Of a DNA stretch of 64,000 nt, positions 44,764 through 58,701 are shown in pieces; positions within the stretch are counted from its first letter, which is position 1; the number at the start of each line of letters is the position of its first letter. Where the stretch lies: the NCBI GenBank assembly GCA_002224055.1, contig AZLU01000097.1:1-64000 (forward strand), read 5' to 3'. The position numbers and the translations under genes are program-made. The notes under the pieces were generated by a model that saw only the letters and a program-made list of their open reading frames with translations, ran no database searches and had not been told where the DNA came from. The stretch comes from Pezizomycotina sp. ARF18 (taxonomy: Eukaryota; Ascomycota).

Positions 44764-46707
44764 CGGAAAGCGGAGCCGTGGATGTCTAGTTCGTGCTCGC
44801 TATGGTGCGAGGGGTGGTCGTGGCTTGATGGGATGCTTATAGAGTAGCTTTCCTCGCTTATACTGCCGTGGTGAGACTGGTGCCGGTTTGAATGGAAACT
44901 CACTACGTGAATACCGGATGAGCTTCCGCTGCCGGATGGGATCTTGAAAGCGAGAGGGGATGCGGTGCCGCTACTGGAATGATGCGGTATGATCCTGCCG
45001 CTACGGTGGAGGAGCCACTACCGCTGATGGAAGCGCCGTGAGGCGTCCCAGCGATAGACGAGCTACTGCTGCTACCGGACGTTCTGCTGCCATGGTGGAT
45101 GTGAGGGCTACCGTCGCTATGGTCGTCGCTGATGTAGCGGACTAAAGCGTCGTCGTAGTAATTATCGACCGGCCCGTGGTGTCTCATGTAGCTCTCGTGG
45201 TAAGGCATGCTACTACCACTACTGTTTGAGCTGAAATTGAAAAGTCGGGCTGTGCGGTGGGGGCGTGGCCTCGTGTTTTCCACGCGGATCGTAAACGTGC
45301 CGGGTGAAGACTTCCCTAACGATGGAGGCTTGGATGAATACGGCCTGGGTGATGGCGTGTAAGAGTCGGTAGACGTCATGGTGGGTGGTAATGTGCCGCA
45401 GGCAGCTGCGGGATGTGAGCGAGCTTGTGTCGCGGAATAATATACGTGCAGTCAGAACCGCAATCTGTTGTCCTTGACGATGATCTAGACATGGGTCTCG
45501 ATCCTGGGCTTGATTCTGTGCTTGAATCGCAAGGGAAAATACGGTTCGAGACTGAAGGAAGGTGGGAATGATGCACTACCGCTCCGGCGGGCTTGAATTA
45601 CGCGGAAAGGGTAATGACCTTTGAATGAGGCCGACTCTGTGCTGGAGTCACGAGACAATGTTCTCTTGGGATTCGAAGGGATATATGGCCGATGCACGGC
45701 TCGCTCAGGCGGTCTTGAGATATGTGGGCGGTATAATGGCCATAAGACGAGCCTGATTCCGTGCTAGAGTCGCAGGAAGTTATCCGTTGATACCGAAGGG
45801 AGGTGGGAATGGTGTACGACTCTCTCAGGTGACCTTGGACGGTGTGAAGCCGCGTCGTGACTACGGTGGCTACGGTGGCTCCGAGTGGTTCTTCTGAAGA
45901 GCCCGAAGAGTCCGAAGAGTCCGAAGAGCCCGAAGATACGCTGGATCTCCGACGTGAGCTATGAGGAGCAGTATGCGCGCCATGCGATGAAGAGTTCGAG
46001 GTGCTGGGCCTGCTGTGGTGTACATGCGGGCTGTGGTCTTTAGCCGCCGACCTATGAGATGAATGAGAGCGGCGCTGGGCGGGCGATGATCGGGGTTATG
46101 TTGGGCAACTGTTGGCTCGTGTCCTGAGCTCGATGAAGAGCTAGAAGGATGGTGGTGGTTGTGAGAACTGCGGTGGGTAACGCTTGGTCTTCCAGATGAG
46201 CCCGACGATACGCTGGACCTGCGATGTACGTGTGGATGATGAGGAGCCGCTAGTGGTCTCCCAGACGAGCTGGAGGAACCGCTGCCTCTGCGACGTGTGA
46301 TATGCGGAGTAGTCGATCCACGAGCAGAGCTCAAGCGCTTCCTGGCGGATGCTGTGGACTGTGTTGCGTATGGTGCGTAGCAGAGTTTGGTCTCGAAAGT
46401 CGGCTGGCTGGTGTGCTGGGTCTATGATGTTGAACTGGAGAGGAAGGGACCGGTCTTTGGGCGAAACCGCTGAAGCAAGGTTCGCTATAACGGGCGATGT
46501 AGGTTTCCGCCCGGGTGACACTGCTGAAGAGAGGCTAGGTCTGCGAGAAGCAGCCGCCAAAGATGAGACGTAAGTTTCGGCGGTTGGTGGAGGAGGACGG
46601 AGGTGCGGAGGAGGGAGAAGTGGTAGCGGTGGAGGCCTGTAAGGTTCAAGACAGTCGCAAGGCCTACCGTTGTGATCACGAACGCAGGGCTGTTGGTCAG
46701 TGTTCAT
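44754..46707 (-). CDS. Large Ser/His/Pro-rich low-complexity protein
   Basis: The ATG at 46707 begins MNTDQQPCVRDHNGRPCDCL, then Pro-runs. A moderately ordered stretch follows (FNIIDPAHQPADFRDQTLLR, TVHSIRQEALELCSWIDYSA). After that come long Ser/Arg/His tracts: TRRRGSGSSSSSGRPLAAPH, HRRSSVSSGSSGRPSVTHRS, then repeated units (listed separately). The tail is HGSRTSGSSSSSSIAGTPHG, then ESYSISIPSSHDHPSHHSEH to a stop at 44756-44754. At least six frame changes interrupt it. The full length would be about 640 aa. There is no signal peptide and no recognised domain, and most of it is probably disordered. The high Ser/Arg content would suit phosphorylation-dependent scaffolding or RNA-related roles, but that is speculation. 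Confidence 0.5.
45480..45835 (-). repeat. Three imperfect repeats within the Ser-rich gene
   Basis: Read on the coding (minus) strand, units of about 110-120 nt each encode a [VM]H-[HR]-[SP]-[HY]-[LI]-PS segment followed by a DSSTES-like segment: VHHSHLPSVSTDN at about 45815, MHRPYIPSNPKRTLSRDSST at about 45697, MHHSHLPSVSNRIFPCDSST at about 45576. Units 1 and 3 are more alike than either is to unit 2, which suggests stepwise duplication. Confidence 0.6.
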
Positions 46708-49700
46708 GATTATAGATGTTTGTAATTCTCAAGAAATACGATCAACCAATGAGCATAGATCTCGTGCTATATTCGCTTTAGGCATAGGACGACTTGTGAG
46801 AAAAGATCAAATTAGAAAAAGATTCGACGAATGTAGCGACGACAAGTCGTGAGATCGGGGTAAGTGATTGCTTTTGAGTATCTGGAGGCCTAACAGTTAG
46901 ACCTTACAGCCAAGCAGCCCGAAAGACTAACTCACCACCTCTTCAGATTTTCTGCTTCACTTCTCAGTTTATTCTTTATTTGGCAGTACTTTTTCGGTGT
47001 CCATGCATCTGACGTTTGGTCGCGCTTGGTGGCGCCGCAAAAAGAGCATTCTTCGAAGGTGCATCAGCATCCACTTTAAAGTCTCCACATGATGCGACGC
47101 AAGCTTCGAAAATGGCGATGGAAGGAAAAGACCAACAGTATATAGCTGTCCTGTGCACGAAAATGTCAGAAAAATTTGGTTTCAAATTCGTGCTTCACAA
47201 GATCGATAAAGGGAATGCAACGCAGTTGAAGGGTTCGATTCGAAACTCGAAGAACAGTTTTATCCTTCCTTTCAAGCATTTTGTTGCGAACCAATGATGG
47301 CGACAATGATATGTGAATGGTCCAACATCGCCACTCTCACCAAGCAGTCACCTTCGAAGAGGCTTCTGGAAGTTCGTTTCAACGCCCTTTCGTCCGGCCT
47401 ATGACAAGCCTTTGGCTGCAGAGCTCAGAGGAAGCTTTCACTGAGTAGAATAAGACAAAACAGTTAGCTATATGACTCTGACGTCTTGAGAGGTCTGCAA
47501 TAAGTGTTCGCCTCGGAAGGCAACTCACCAGTAGGTTTACGGGCGAAGGCTCCACAAAACAACCCACCCGGCCAGAGAAAAGCTAGAAAACACCCGGCTC
47601 CGCGGCGCCCGATTCCGTTTGCCTAGTTGTTTGATGAGCTGAAAGAGATCTATGATAACTTGAGTTAAGGGTAGCTCATGGCGTTGCGAATTGTCGAAGT
47701 TGATTTCGCTGTGATGAAGAACGGCAATGCAATGAAGGTGTATTTTGAACATCGTGATGAGCATGAAAGAAGTTTGAGGATGGTTTTGGAGTAGTTGGCA
47801 GCTTTATTATTATTATTATTATTCTTTTCTTTGTTTAAAATAAATAAATAAATTAAAAAAATAATATATAAATTCCGAAATAGCAGTGGACGCCCGAGAA
47901 AAAAAAAAAAAAAAAAAAAACTAAGGAAGACAAAGAAAACCCACCCAACTAATAACGATCTTCTCACTTCTTCTCCTTTCCAACTCCTTGAAGTTTTCAA
48001 ACCACCGTCTCTCATCATACTTCCTCGATTCAATAACTACTTTATTCTTCCTTGAGATAGAGGGAAGAAGCAAGTGCCGCTTTATTCGGTCTCTGGAGCT
48101 CTATTGGTTGTCTATCAGTTGAGTCTCATGCTTAAGCGACATGAAGATGGTCTCTTTCAGACAATCCTGCTTTGGATCTACGACGGCTCGCTGAGTTGGA
48201 GCCCTACAAGGCATCGGTTAAGCAGATCTAAAGCAGCACCGAGGGGAGTTACAAACGTCAAGTTGCGCCTGTCACTCTATCGTCGTTCTTTGTATAGAAT
48301 GCTTACCCTGACGGACGTTTGCGCAGATACCCGATCGTCCTCAATCTTCCCATTCATACTTGCTCAACGAGCCAATGTGCTGCAGTTCGCGTCTCAAAAG
48401 CGGCGCAATTATTCCATCTCGAATTGGCCGGCCGAGCCGTCGAGCAAGTTTTCAAGCACGGGCCTGGATTCGGCATACAGATACCCCGGCGGAGGAACTA
48501 CAGCTGAGAAAAACTTGGCTCACGTGTGATTACGAGCTCGTTTCCGTGATGCAGGATATAGATCCGGCTTCGCGGGCTTCGTACAGGTTACGCAAGGCTT
48601 TAAAGCTAAGAGTGTTGGAAAGTGGTCTGATAAAAAGGCACCGGTCAAGCGCGAAGTGTGCGGGGCAAGGGAAACTAGAAGTCAAGAGGTTTCTAGCAGT
48701 TCGTCTTTACTTCGAATCTTAAGAGAAGCTTGGACACAGTTCTGAAGCTCTGTGAACCAATGACTTACTCGGACGGGTTGAAGTCTCCCAAGGTCGTTAC
48801 TGCTCTGACATCAGTGATGTGGGGTCCTTGGGACGGTCGGAAATGCCGCTATGAACTTATACCTCATGGGGTAGAGGTGCTGAGCATGTAAGTTTCTCAT
48901 TAAATGTCGTTCTCAGCTTCACAAAGTTGATATTGATACAGCATAATCGCATTTGAGCACTTGTTAGCATTCGTAATTGCACATTATAACTTCTTGCTAA
49001 TATGGAAACAAAAGCGCAGGATAACTCCACGCAACCCACTATCCCGCAGACTTTTTGGACAAAATCGCAATAAAATACGATTTGACCAATCGAATGCTGA
49101 GATCGGAAGAGGGACAGAATCCCCGAGACGATACATCTCTGCTGTTTTGTTCAATCGATCGATTGTGGCTTGCTGACATGTTTCTCGCTTCAAGGTTCTT
49201 AGCCGATATTGAAGAGAAAATTCACGCTAGATTTTGCTTTCGAAATGTACGTTTTTTATGAACCCTTGGATGGAGCTCTCTTTTTTCCTCAAGGCACAAT
49301 TTCGTCTTCTCCAAAAAAAAAAAAAAAAAAAAAAAAAATGCGATGCGGAATATTCCAGCGACTTTCACCTTTGATACAGCTTATAGGACAAAGGACGAAG
49401 TTTGTACAGAATATACTACCTGCAGGGGTACCTAAGTTGACAGAATCGAGCCTTTGCCACGGATGTACCCACGGTACCGTCCGGCATCGCCGCAGAGTTT
49501 CCGGATTACTGAACTTCTAGATGCCTGGAATACAAATGTCATTGGTGGCGGGAGAAAAAAGCCGACTCTACGCTACCGGACCCGTTCTAATTTGTCAATT
49601 AGCATTTTGACTCCGCGCTTTGACCAATTGGACGGCGGCCATACCTGCAAGCTTGGGCCGGAAAGGGGTTTTTTTTGGGAATGGATGCAGGGATTCATGT

Positions 49701-52322
49701 CCGCTGGCCTAGATCCTGCTGACTTCTGAAGCGTCGCGTTTCGCTGCTTTTTTCGATCTGAGATTCTAAGCGAGAAGCGGGATGCCAACTGGCGATCGAG
49801 GATGAGGAACAGCCGACAGAACTTTCGAAAGAAATTGGAAAGTCAGCTATCAAAAAATTAAGAAAACACCTCTACACTAACTATACTGCTAATTTTTTTT
49901 TTTTTTTTTTAAATCTTGAAGTATCCTTGCGGGAAGTGTACCAAGTCGAGTTTTGTTTGGCTGCTGGTTACTGTCTTGACTAACGTTGACTTCACCCCCA
50001 CACGGTTTAGCGGAAATAACAGACAAAAACGTGATGCAAGTGGGAAGGTTTTCATCACACCACCGGCATATCACGTTATCCAATCATCTCATCTCGAAGG
50101 GGACCTCCTCTTTGTTTTCTGCATTCATCGAAATGAACAAAGCGCGAAGAGCGATAGAAAAAATCCTTCACGGTTAGCGGACGATTGCTCTCCAATTGTC
50201 AAAAGAATGGCAGGTTGAGATTTGAATTATCGAGCGCCGCTTTATTTCTGTCAAAAGTTTACAAGAGAACACAAAAAAGGTTTACATGTCAAAACTTGGG
50301 ATGGACAGCCTCTTCTCTCATATTTTCCAGGTTTATCAAACTCGGCTGTTACGGGACTGATCTAGATCTTGGGGGCTTTTCGAATGGCGTAAAAAAGTCA
50401 CAATTTATGGCGAAAACCCTTGAGACCTTGGGGAGGGGAAACCAGGTAAGCAGGTTGGTTGGTTACCGATTTTCACGCTAAATTTCCGTCTGAAAACGAG
50501 TGTCGCTCACACCACAACGGAGAAAAAATTACAAAAGTTTCGTTTCCTCTCCTAAGCAAAAAATAAGAAGCATTCTCTCCGCTTTCAAATCATCAGGCCA
50601 TGCGGGCGGCCAAACTTTTGCCCTTCAAAAACGCAATGATGCGACGCTAGTTGCACGGGGAAGGTCGGTTGTCCGCATCTCTCCGGCAAATACCTTCGTT
50701 ATGTGGAGAAAAAAGACGATAATGGAAGCGATCGGTCTCTTTTGCGCTCCTCAATCGTATTGTCTCAACTATTTTCTACTCCACTCTCCACTTTTTGACA
50801 AGGAAGACTAATAGTACGGACGGGGGTACTTATAATAAGCATTGTCTTCTGGTTGGTCGACTACTGCGGATCGACGTGGCAGCTTACACCGAAAGAAGAG
50901 AGCACGGCGTTACCGCTCTTGTTAACTCTGATTGCGGATACGCTGGTGGCGTTCTACATAACGCCAGTCAGAAGAGGGTATAGCCGGGCAAGCCGGCGTA
51001 GTCGCCAATGGTGGTCGGGAAGCACGTCTCATTTGTTCATTTTTCTGGTACACCGAGCGCCTCCGCGTTTTTTATTCTCTCTCCTATCTTTGGGGTACGA
51101 AATATTGATGAGCAGAAATTTAATTTCGCTACATCGTAAGTTCCTTGCTCGAGCCTTTAGCTTCTTTCGAATATTCTTTGAATATTTTTGTTTCTCGTAC
51201 CAGGGTTTCAACTTACTATACTAAAATAGTCGGTGCGAATCAATGTTAGTTAAGCGATATCGCATGGCAAAAATCGAAAAAAAGCGGGTCTCTAAGGGGA
51301 GATAAACACTATTTTCCTTGCTGTGCATACGCTCATAGGGATTGACATCGTGTGGAAGCTCCTATTTTTGTCATTTCGTTTCTTTTTTTTTCTTTACGAG
51401 GCCAAAGCTCCTTCGAAGACTATTCTGCACGGTTCGGAGAGACTTTTTTTCTAACAAAAAGGATTTACCTGACATTCCCCCCCGAAGAGGCAATTATTAC
51501 GTGGGGTTGGCTTGCAGCTTGCATGAGGCCAACAATGCTCCACTCCCACTTACCACGAGACGATAAAGGGCAAGGTCGAAGAAAGGCTACCTCGCATGGA
51601 TGGGAACCCGCCTGCCCGTCTCTGCGTCCATTGGACAATTCGCAACAACATGCAGAATTGGTACTAAAAGGACCTTTCGATAGGGAAAGAAATCAGCAGC
51701 TCCGCGCGAAGCTCCCAACCTATTATACGTGGGAAAAACTTGGAAGGAGGAACGGGACAAGTACATGGTCCAACCTTACCTTTGTTACTCTTGTTTTCTT
51801 TTTTACAGCCAGAGCTACCTGGGACAGAAGAGAAGCTACGAAAGAAAAATTTGCAAGCTGCATAATGCAGGAAGGTAAACTGTAAATTATGGATTGTATT
51901 CTTCCTTTTGTCGCTCGCTTAGTATCACCAGCAGAAAAAGTTACTTTGTTCTCAAAAAGAATATACACCATTTTTTACCTACTTGACTTACGTAAAAAGG
52001 GCTGCTAGCAGGCGCACCACGCAGGAAGAAAGCTACTACCGCTGCATTGCAGCACTGCCTACAGCATGGCCGTGCAGCGGGGTAAAAAGAGGAATAAGAA
52101 AAGTTTCCAGATCCACAAGCTCGGGAACCAGTGAGATATACGTAGCTTTAGTCGTGACATAAATTAGAAGCGATTTTCCCGTTTTCTCGAGCTATTTCCT
52201 ATTCCTTTCTCTCTCTTTTTTTCCTTTCTCTATTCGAATACGATAGGAGTGACCAACGACGCCCTGATAGGATTTTTAGTATTGTTGTTGTGCTAGTCGT
52301 GTTCGGACCGCGTTTTTTCAAG
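46708..52322. other. 5.6 kb with no recognisable gene
   Basis: Many medium-length open stretches occur on the plus strand (for example about 47016-47297, 48360-48722, 49454-49729, 50500-50811, 51352-51885). Their content does not match any family I know, and no splice pattern links them. An ATT-rich stretch lies at about 47806-47870 with an A-run at about 47903-47921, and another A-run at about 49313-49338. It could hold a lineage-specific broken gene or old mobile-element remains; the sequence does not decide. Confidence 0.3.
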
Positions 52323-54155
52323 ATGAAGCTGCTTAACGATATCCTCGAGCATGTCGATGTGCTTACATTACTGGCCATGGGGCCGTATGTTCACATCCTT
52401 CCTGATAACGACGGTAATATACAGGATATGGTTTCATCCTCTATCGAAAGTCCCCGGTCCGAGGTTGGCCGCTGCTACGTGGCTCGTGGAGTTTTGGTAT
52501 AAACGGCATCAAGGAGGGCAATATTATAAAAAGATAGAACAGTGGCATAAAGTTTATGGTCAGTATAGATTTTCCTTGTTTGAAAGCCTTTTGAAACTTT
52601 GGTATTGGTATTAACACGTCTCTTCAGGACCTGTGATTCGCATTACTCCTCATGAGATTCATGTCAACGACCCAGATTCATACGCGTATCTTTACAAGAC
52701 CAATGCAAAGGTCACAAAGGATCCTCTGTATTACCAGAGGTTCGCAGGAGACATTAATGTCGTGTTCTTCGCCAAGGATACGGCGACTCATCGCAGCCGT
52801 CGCGCCCCGCTGAACAACTACTTCTCCAAAAGTCTGTGACGGAGTTCGAGGCCGTTATCGTCAAGCATATTGACAGGCTCTGCTACTATCTCAGAAGCAC
52901 GCCGACAGTGCTCCCTTGGGAAGCCAGAAGCCTATCGACCTGCAGTACCGCATCCGTTGCATCGTGCTGGATATCTTCTCCGATTATGCTTTCGGCAAGT
53001 CTTTCTCATTCCAGGACGCGCCGAATCTGGGCAAGGACTTCTTCGACATGATCCGGACACACATGTCTACCTTTGGGTCTTCAGGATGCTTACACCTGGA
53101 TTGGTGCACTTCATCCTTAACCTCCCCACGCGATCATCATGAGGCTCGACCCATCGGCTAGCACGTACGCGAAGCTCAAGGTCGACAGCAAAGTCGCCAT
53201 CAAGAAGGTCCGCGACAACCCCAACGCCGAAGATCTCAGGAAGGGCAACAGGACTATCTTCCACGACATGTTACACCACGCGACGATGACGGCAATCCTC
53301 TCCCATCGAAGTCGCTCGAACAATTGTCTGATAAGCTTACGGTCTCACGGTCGCGTCTTCTGATACTACGGGTAACGGCGTGCACGCTACTATGCTCGGT
53401 ATTTTGTCTAATCCTGAAGTGTACGCGAAGCTCAAGGAGGAACTCCGGAAGGCTTCCCGACGCCGGACGCGAAGATCACGTGGGCGCGGCTCGAACGTAT
53501 TCCGTATATGGTCGCTTGCATTAAGGAAGGTCTACGTATCTCGTGCGGTGTCATCGGTCGCATGCCTCGCATCGTCGACGAGCCGAATTTCCATGTTCTT
53601 GATATGATATCCGCGCGGTGTAAGTGTTATATTCCTATATCTTTCAACTCCATATATTTGAAGGAATAGTTTCTAATAGGGTTATGTGGTAGTTCTCGGT
53701 CACGACTTCAAACTACATGATGCTCCGCAACCCGGCGATCTACTCCGACCCGCACGACTACAAGCCGCAGCGCTGGCTGAACGACGACGGCACACTGCAC
53801 ACGCACATGGACAAGTACTTCGTCCCCTTCGCAAGGACTCTAGACACTGCATCGGCATGTAGTAAGTAACACCCTCTAAATTTCCCTTCTCGATCATCAT
53901 GGCAAGAATAAAATACTGATGATGTATTTCTTCACAGCCTCGCGCAATCCGAGCTGTACCTCTCCGTCGCGAACATGATCCACCGCTTCAACATGAAGAT
54001 CTCGGAGGACAGCGACACCAGTCCGTCCGCGATCTGGATTACATCGACTGCTTTGTATCCCTGGCTAGGGATATTAACAAGTGGAGTTGAAGGTGTACGT
54101 TACCCCGACGGATTACGCTACGCCGAAGGAGCCGGGGACAAAAGAGGAAATCTGA
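52323..54155 (+). CDS. Cytochrome P450, CYP65/trichothecene-hydroxylase-like
   Basis: The N-terminus MKLLNDILEHVDVLTLLA runs, after a frame change, into the membrane anchor FTSFLITTVIYRIWFHPLS and the proline hinge KVPGPRLAAATW. The rest has standard landmarks: VIRITPHEIHVNDPDSYAYL; HRSRRAPLNNYFSK (helix C); VLDIFSDYAFGKSF; helix I ASSDTTGNG (the S/T pair for O2 activation); ExxR in CIKEGLRISCGVIGR; the PxRW box in PHDYKPQRWL; and the heme loop KYFVPFAKDSRHCIGM, with the ligand Cys codon at 53848-53850. Introns lie at 52559-52627, about 53622-53690, and 53862-53937. The stop is at 54153-54155. The family suggests an ER-bound monooxygenase, often in secondary metabolism, but no biosynthetic neighbours are visible. 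At least six single-base frame changes occur, one inside the heme loop. Confidence 0.88.
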
Positions 54156-57100
54156 TCGATCTGGAGAAGAACGAGGTGGAGATGCAGCCGGAGATGGCGG
54201 AGGTTCAGAAGAGTGGTTGATACTCTGTTTGAGAGGATGATTTTTTGTTATGTGAAATGGATTGTTATGGATTACGGGTATGATTTCATTACGGTAACGG
54301 CATGTTCCTCTATTTATCTCGGTTGTTTATGTTTGTTGTGCTCTTTCTAAATGATACCTCTTTCTTTAACGCGTACGATGTTTCTTCTCTATTCTTTTAT
54401 CATGACACTAGCCAGCATAACGGCTTTGGGTTATTTCTCTCCTCTTTCTACCTTTAATAACGTTTCCGACATTTTTCATTCTCTCTTTAAAGATACCAAT
54501 TTCAACTTTAGCACTGGATTTTCACTTTCTTAATAATCATGATATCGACCTATAGTATAGCATAATAGCGATCGAATCTAGCCATCTATTAAGTATTTGA
54601 GGATCTGAACATGGTGAATAGGCTTCTAGAAAAAACAAGTCATTAATATCATCCGGAAGCAATGCAAGGTAATGATACTACTTAAGTAGCAGTTCTCATG
54701 TATCATCACGCAGAGTTATAAAATAAAGACAAACTTTTTCGGAAAATTCACAAAAAATTAAATGTCAAACTTAAAAGAATATAACGATACAAAGCGACTA
54801 ACGAGAAGAATCCCGGGCTTAACTATACCCGTCTGTATAATTACGCAATATTTCTTTTTCTCCAGATGCTCATCTTTTGATTTCTCCGGTCGCAAAAGCG
54901 ATTATCGAAAATATTGTACTAACTCGAATGTCCCGTATACTAGCTTTTCCTTGAGCCAATTACCCCGAAGTGATACCGGTTTTGAGGAACTACGGGCTCC
55001 CATGTCAGTACGATCTAGACACAAAGTTCTCTTAGTAGCTACTAGAGAAAGGCTTACCTCGGGCATTTCTCTCCAGACGAAATCGCGATTACTGGATAAA
55101 CTGTAGGCGTGAGTTCGGAGTTCCGAAAAGACGCCGCAGCGCCGGAAATTCTGTATGTAACTGTCTAAATGCGCATTACGCTAAGGCGTTCTAGCTCGAT
55201 TGAGCCCTTTAAGTGATAGGAAGGTCGCAGTTGTGCTGTTCCAAGGCGTCTCTTGTACCTGATACTGAGTTTGGTAGGCTGTAGGGACCTTGAAGAAAAC
55301 CGGAGCTCACTGATTATTACTCTCGGTTACAAACGTCCTTTTTTTTTCTTGATTTATAGTCGATGCTTCCATGTTCGATGTGGAGATGGTAAAGAAGTTA
55401 CGCACGTGTATGTGTACACCTAGAGCTATCACGGCCGTTTTTCGTCTACGTATTGTCGATTGTACAGCTAACCAGTTTGACCAAGAAGTATTACTCGAGA
55501 CTTCGTCAAATCCATAGCTAATCATGTTTGGTAAGATAGGCTCTGAATATGGGTTCTGGACTTTGGGATATCAAATTGAAGGGCCTTCCTGACCGAAGGG
55601 AGGAAGGGCCCTTTGTGAGGCAGAATTCGAAAGTTGATTATTGGAAGTTGGAAGTTGGAGGTTGGAGGTTGGGGTTTGGAAGAGTGAAGAGGAGGCTGGT
55701 AGTCTTGATTTTAAAGCCGGCGGTAGCTATTTAGGTGCACTAAAGACATTTAATGATATGTTGAGAAATATGAGCATCGTAGAAACTACAACTCTGATAG
55801 ATACGTCAAGGTCTTCTTGACAAAGATTCATCGTCTGCGTTTTTTTTTTTTCCGCTGGACAATAAATAAAATAATCCCGAGAAAGTATTAAGAGCCTAAA
55901 GTAACAGAAGAGCAAGGATTGATAGATATGGGCAGATATTATTGTCTCTTTCAGAGTAGATCGATCAACAATGAATAGGAATTTCTTTGTCCTATGCAAA
56001 CGGCTTTGTTGTAATCATGTACATTACTCTTTTTGCCATCGACTTTTCGATCTTAGATATGGGCTAAATATCAAAAATGGGGACAATTGAGATAAAGCAG
56101 CTATGGGTATATGTATGGCTGAGAGGCTTTTTGGATTCTCTAGCGAAATGATAGAATACGGGTCGAAAATATAGCGCTTTTTGTCCCGAATATTCAGTTG
56201 CGGAGTAGTAGATTTAGGTAGCTAGTCTTATTACCATGAAAGCGCCTCTTTGTCCTTCATTGCAACAAAGTTATTAAAAAAAAGGGACCTTGTCTCTTTC
56301 TTCTCTTTACAAAGTGACCGATGTTGTAATCGGTCTCCGTGAAGTTTGCTCTAGCAATGTGATCCTATAGCGCTTCCTCACCGAGTTGAGGCACCGGGAT
56401 TTATCCGGCGTCTAAAACAAAGGAAATGTACGATCTAAGATCTCATACTAATATAAGATCGATCTGCCTAACTCAAATGCAGCTTAACTGGCAAAACTGG
56501 AAGGTTCGATTTCTGGCTGGGGGCAAATATTAAATATACGCGGACAAACAAGTTATACCGCCTCGATCATGAAAGATGGAACAAATCAGGTTTATAAGTG
56601 TAGCAATACATCCATGAGGCTTCAGTCCAGGCAGTAAAAAGCCTTAATAGCATTCACCAGAAAGGGACAAAATATTCTTTGCAAACGGGCTATAGTACCG
56701 TTAACCCTTGCCGCGCGATCACGGAATAATGGAACAAACTTGGAAAATCAGAGGGTAAGTTGTACACTGGAGCATGTTATTGTTTCGATTGGTTGGGACT
56801 TGGAAGTATTTCCTACGAAATGAGGTAAAATACCTAGACCCGAGGTATGCGAAAGCGGCCCTATATACCTTCCGGATAAATGACGGAAAAGCCCCTAAGC
56901 AAATCTGCGCTCTCTGCCAGGAAACAACATATAGAGCGGCTATTTGAAATTTGGAATTGACCCAGAATCTGACTACCTAGCTAGGCATGTATGTAAACCT
57001 AATGCCCGTTACTACATAGTGGCTTAATGGACATTGGAGGACCTTGAGCATATTATAGACAGTATGTACTCAGCCCTAATTGTACGCCAAACATTTCCGA

Positions 57101-58701
57101 AATTCATAAGATCCTGATAAGAATAATAACGGATAGACGCTATTATACTCGCTAGGATATACATAACCACGCTGAAGTACTATGAGCCGCTGCTGAATAC
57201 CTATTGTTATCAATAACTGACCTCTGCACATTCAAATATTCACCAAAGCTCAAGCTCCAGTAACAGTTACCGCTGATGATATAAACTATTGCTAATAATA
57301 ATAGCATTGTCTTCATGGCCACGCCACTCTATGCCAAGCTTAAGCGGTTAAATCGTCATGCAAGGCCCAAAGGGAAACTCACTACCTGGCTAATAAGGCC
57401 TACAGTTTGGAATTGGTGGCGTCATCGGGAAAGGATGGGATCTCTGTGGCCCTGGTACGAGGCCGAAAATATCAGGTCAGGAACAGATAGAATAACAGCA
57501 GCGTATAGTATTCTTGATAGAAGGACAGAAATCTCTATCTTTCGATCTTGCTTGTAAGATTTGAGCAGGGTAGTATGAATATAATTGTTGTTTCATTGAC
57601 ACGATGCTATTTCTGGATTTATCTTTGGTGTTTCATGGGTTCAACGGCGCGTAACCAAACGAGACAAGCTACTGGACCCAAAGGCTTTGATTGGCTGTCG
57701 GAACAAGCCGAAGCTGCTCGCTCTGCACGCATTACAGCCTCAACACCAACACACTCATCCATGATATCGCGACATTGACTTACCCTTACGTGAGTCGCCA
57801 GCTCATTCTGAATGCTTTTTATATGCAAATATACGCCTTAATTCGATAAAGAATCCTCCTATTTTCTTCACGCATCATCCCATGTAATATCGGTAGGGCC
57901 GAATGCATGACGGCCATACATGTACATATGCTTAGATCCCGGGGCGGCGAGTGATACCCCTAGATTTAGTGTCTTGATTTTGCTTTTTTTTTGCTATTGT
58001 TGTGAAGGACGGGAATATGGAACGACTAGGGTACCGGGCCATTAGATGGATTCCCCAGGATGAGTTCTACAAGACTCTCGCTAAGTATGGACCCATGGTA
58101 TCCCCGCCTGAGACGGTTCAGACTGTCTTATATAGCTCTACCTCTTATACATTCTATTTCTCTCCTTACGTTATAGGTATCTTATATTACGAAGATACTA
58201 GTATGCCTTGTTTGTGTACGTACCTGCATCAATTTAGCCACTATTCGCCTTTTTCAATATTAACCAGCATCGCCCCATATATACATATTTCGTACACTCC
58301 TATTCAATGCCTTCTTCTTCAACTTAATATTTGCTATCACCATCAGATCTATTTGCTCTAATCCTAACGCGTTTCTTTAGTTATAGTTGATAGCGGATAA
58401 GCTTCGATTGACTGCATCCTCGCCTTAGCTTCATCTGATCAATCGTAGCGTATTCGAAAAGTGGCCGTTCCGCTTCTAAAGATTTCTACAAATTTCTGTC
58501 CTATTTGATCAAGGGAGCCTTAACCTGCTGCAGTTCAGACACTTTGCTTCGAACAAACATCACCCGTCCTGAGACCCCGAAGTAGAACACACCTTCACAG
58601 TTTCCTCGAGCTTCAGCGGTAAATATCGAGCTGAACTATTCACCGCTGATCTCATAGAACCTTCATACAACTCGCCTTCCTCTTCCTCTTAAATAGCAAC
58701 C
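54156..58701. other. 4.5 kb with no recognisable gene
   Basis: No conserved protein is visible. A plus-strand stretch at about 58002-58150 (MERLGYRAIRWIPQDEFYKT, LAKYGPMVSPPETVQTVLYS) is protein-like but unassigned. Another at about 56790-56945 encodes KYLDPRYAKAALYTFRINDG. Around 56480-56520 there is a tRNA-like box pair without a foldable cloverleaf. Confidence 0.3.

Noticed and set aside
46976-51971. One large broken gene or a mobile element filling the 5-kb gap
   Set aside because: I found no catalytic motif, terminal repeat or family-like peptide to support either reading.
56475-56525. Another tRNA-like box pair (GCAGCTTAACTGG and GGTTCGATTTC)
   Set aside because: The boxes are too close together for a tRNA, and no acceptor stem is found.
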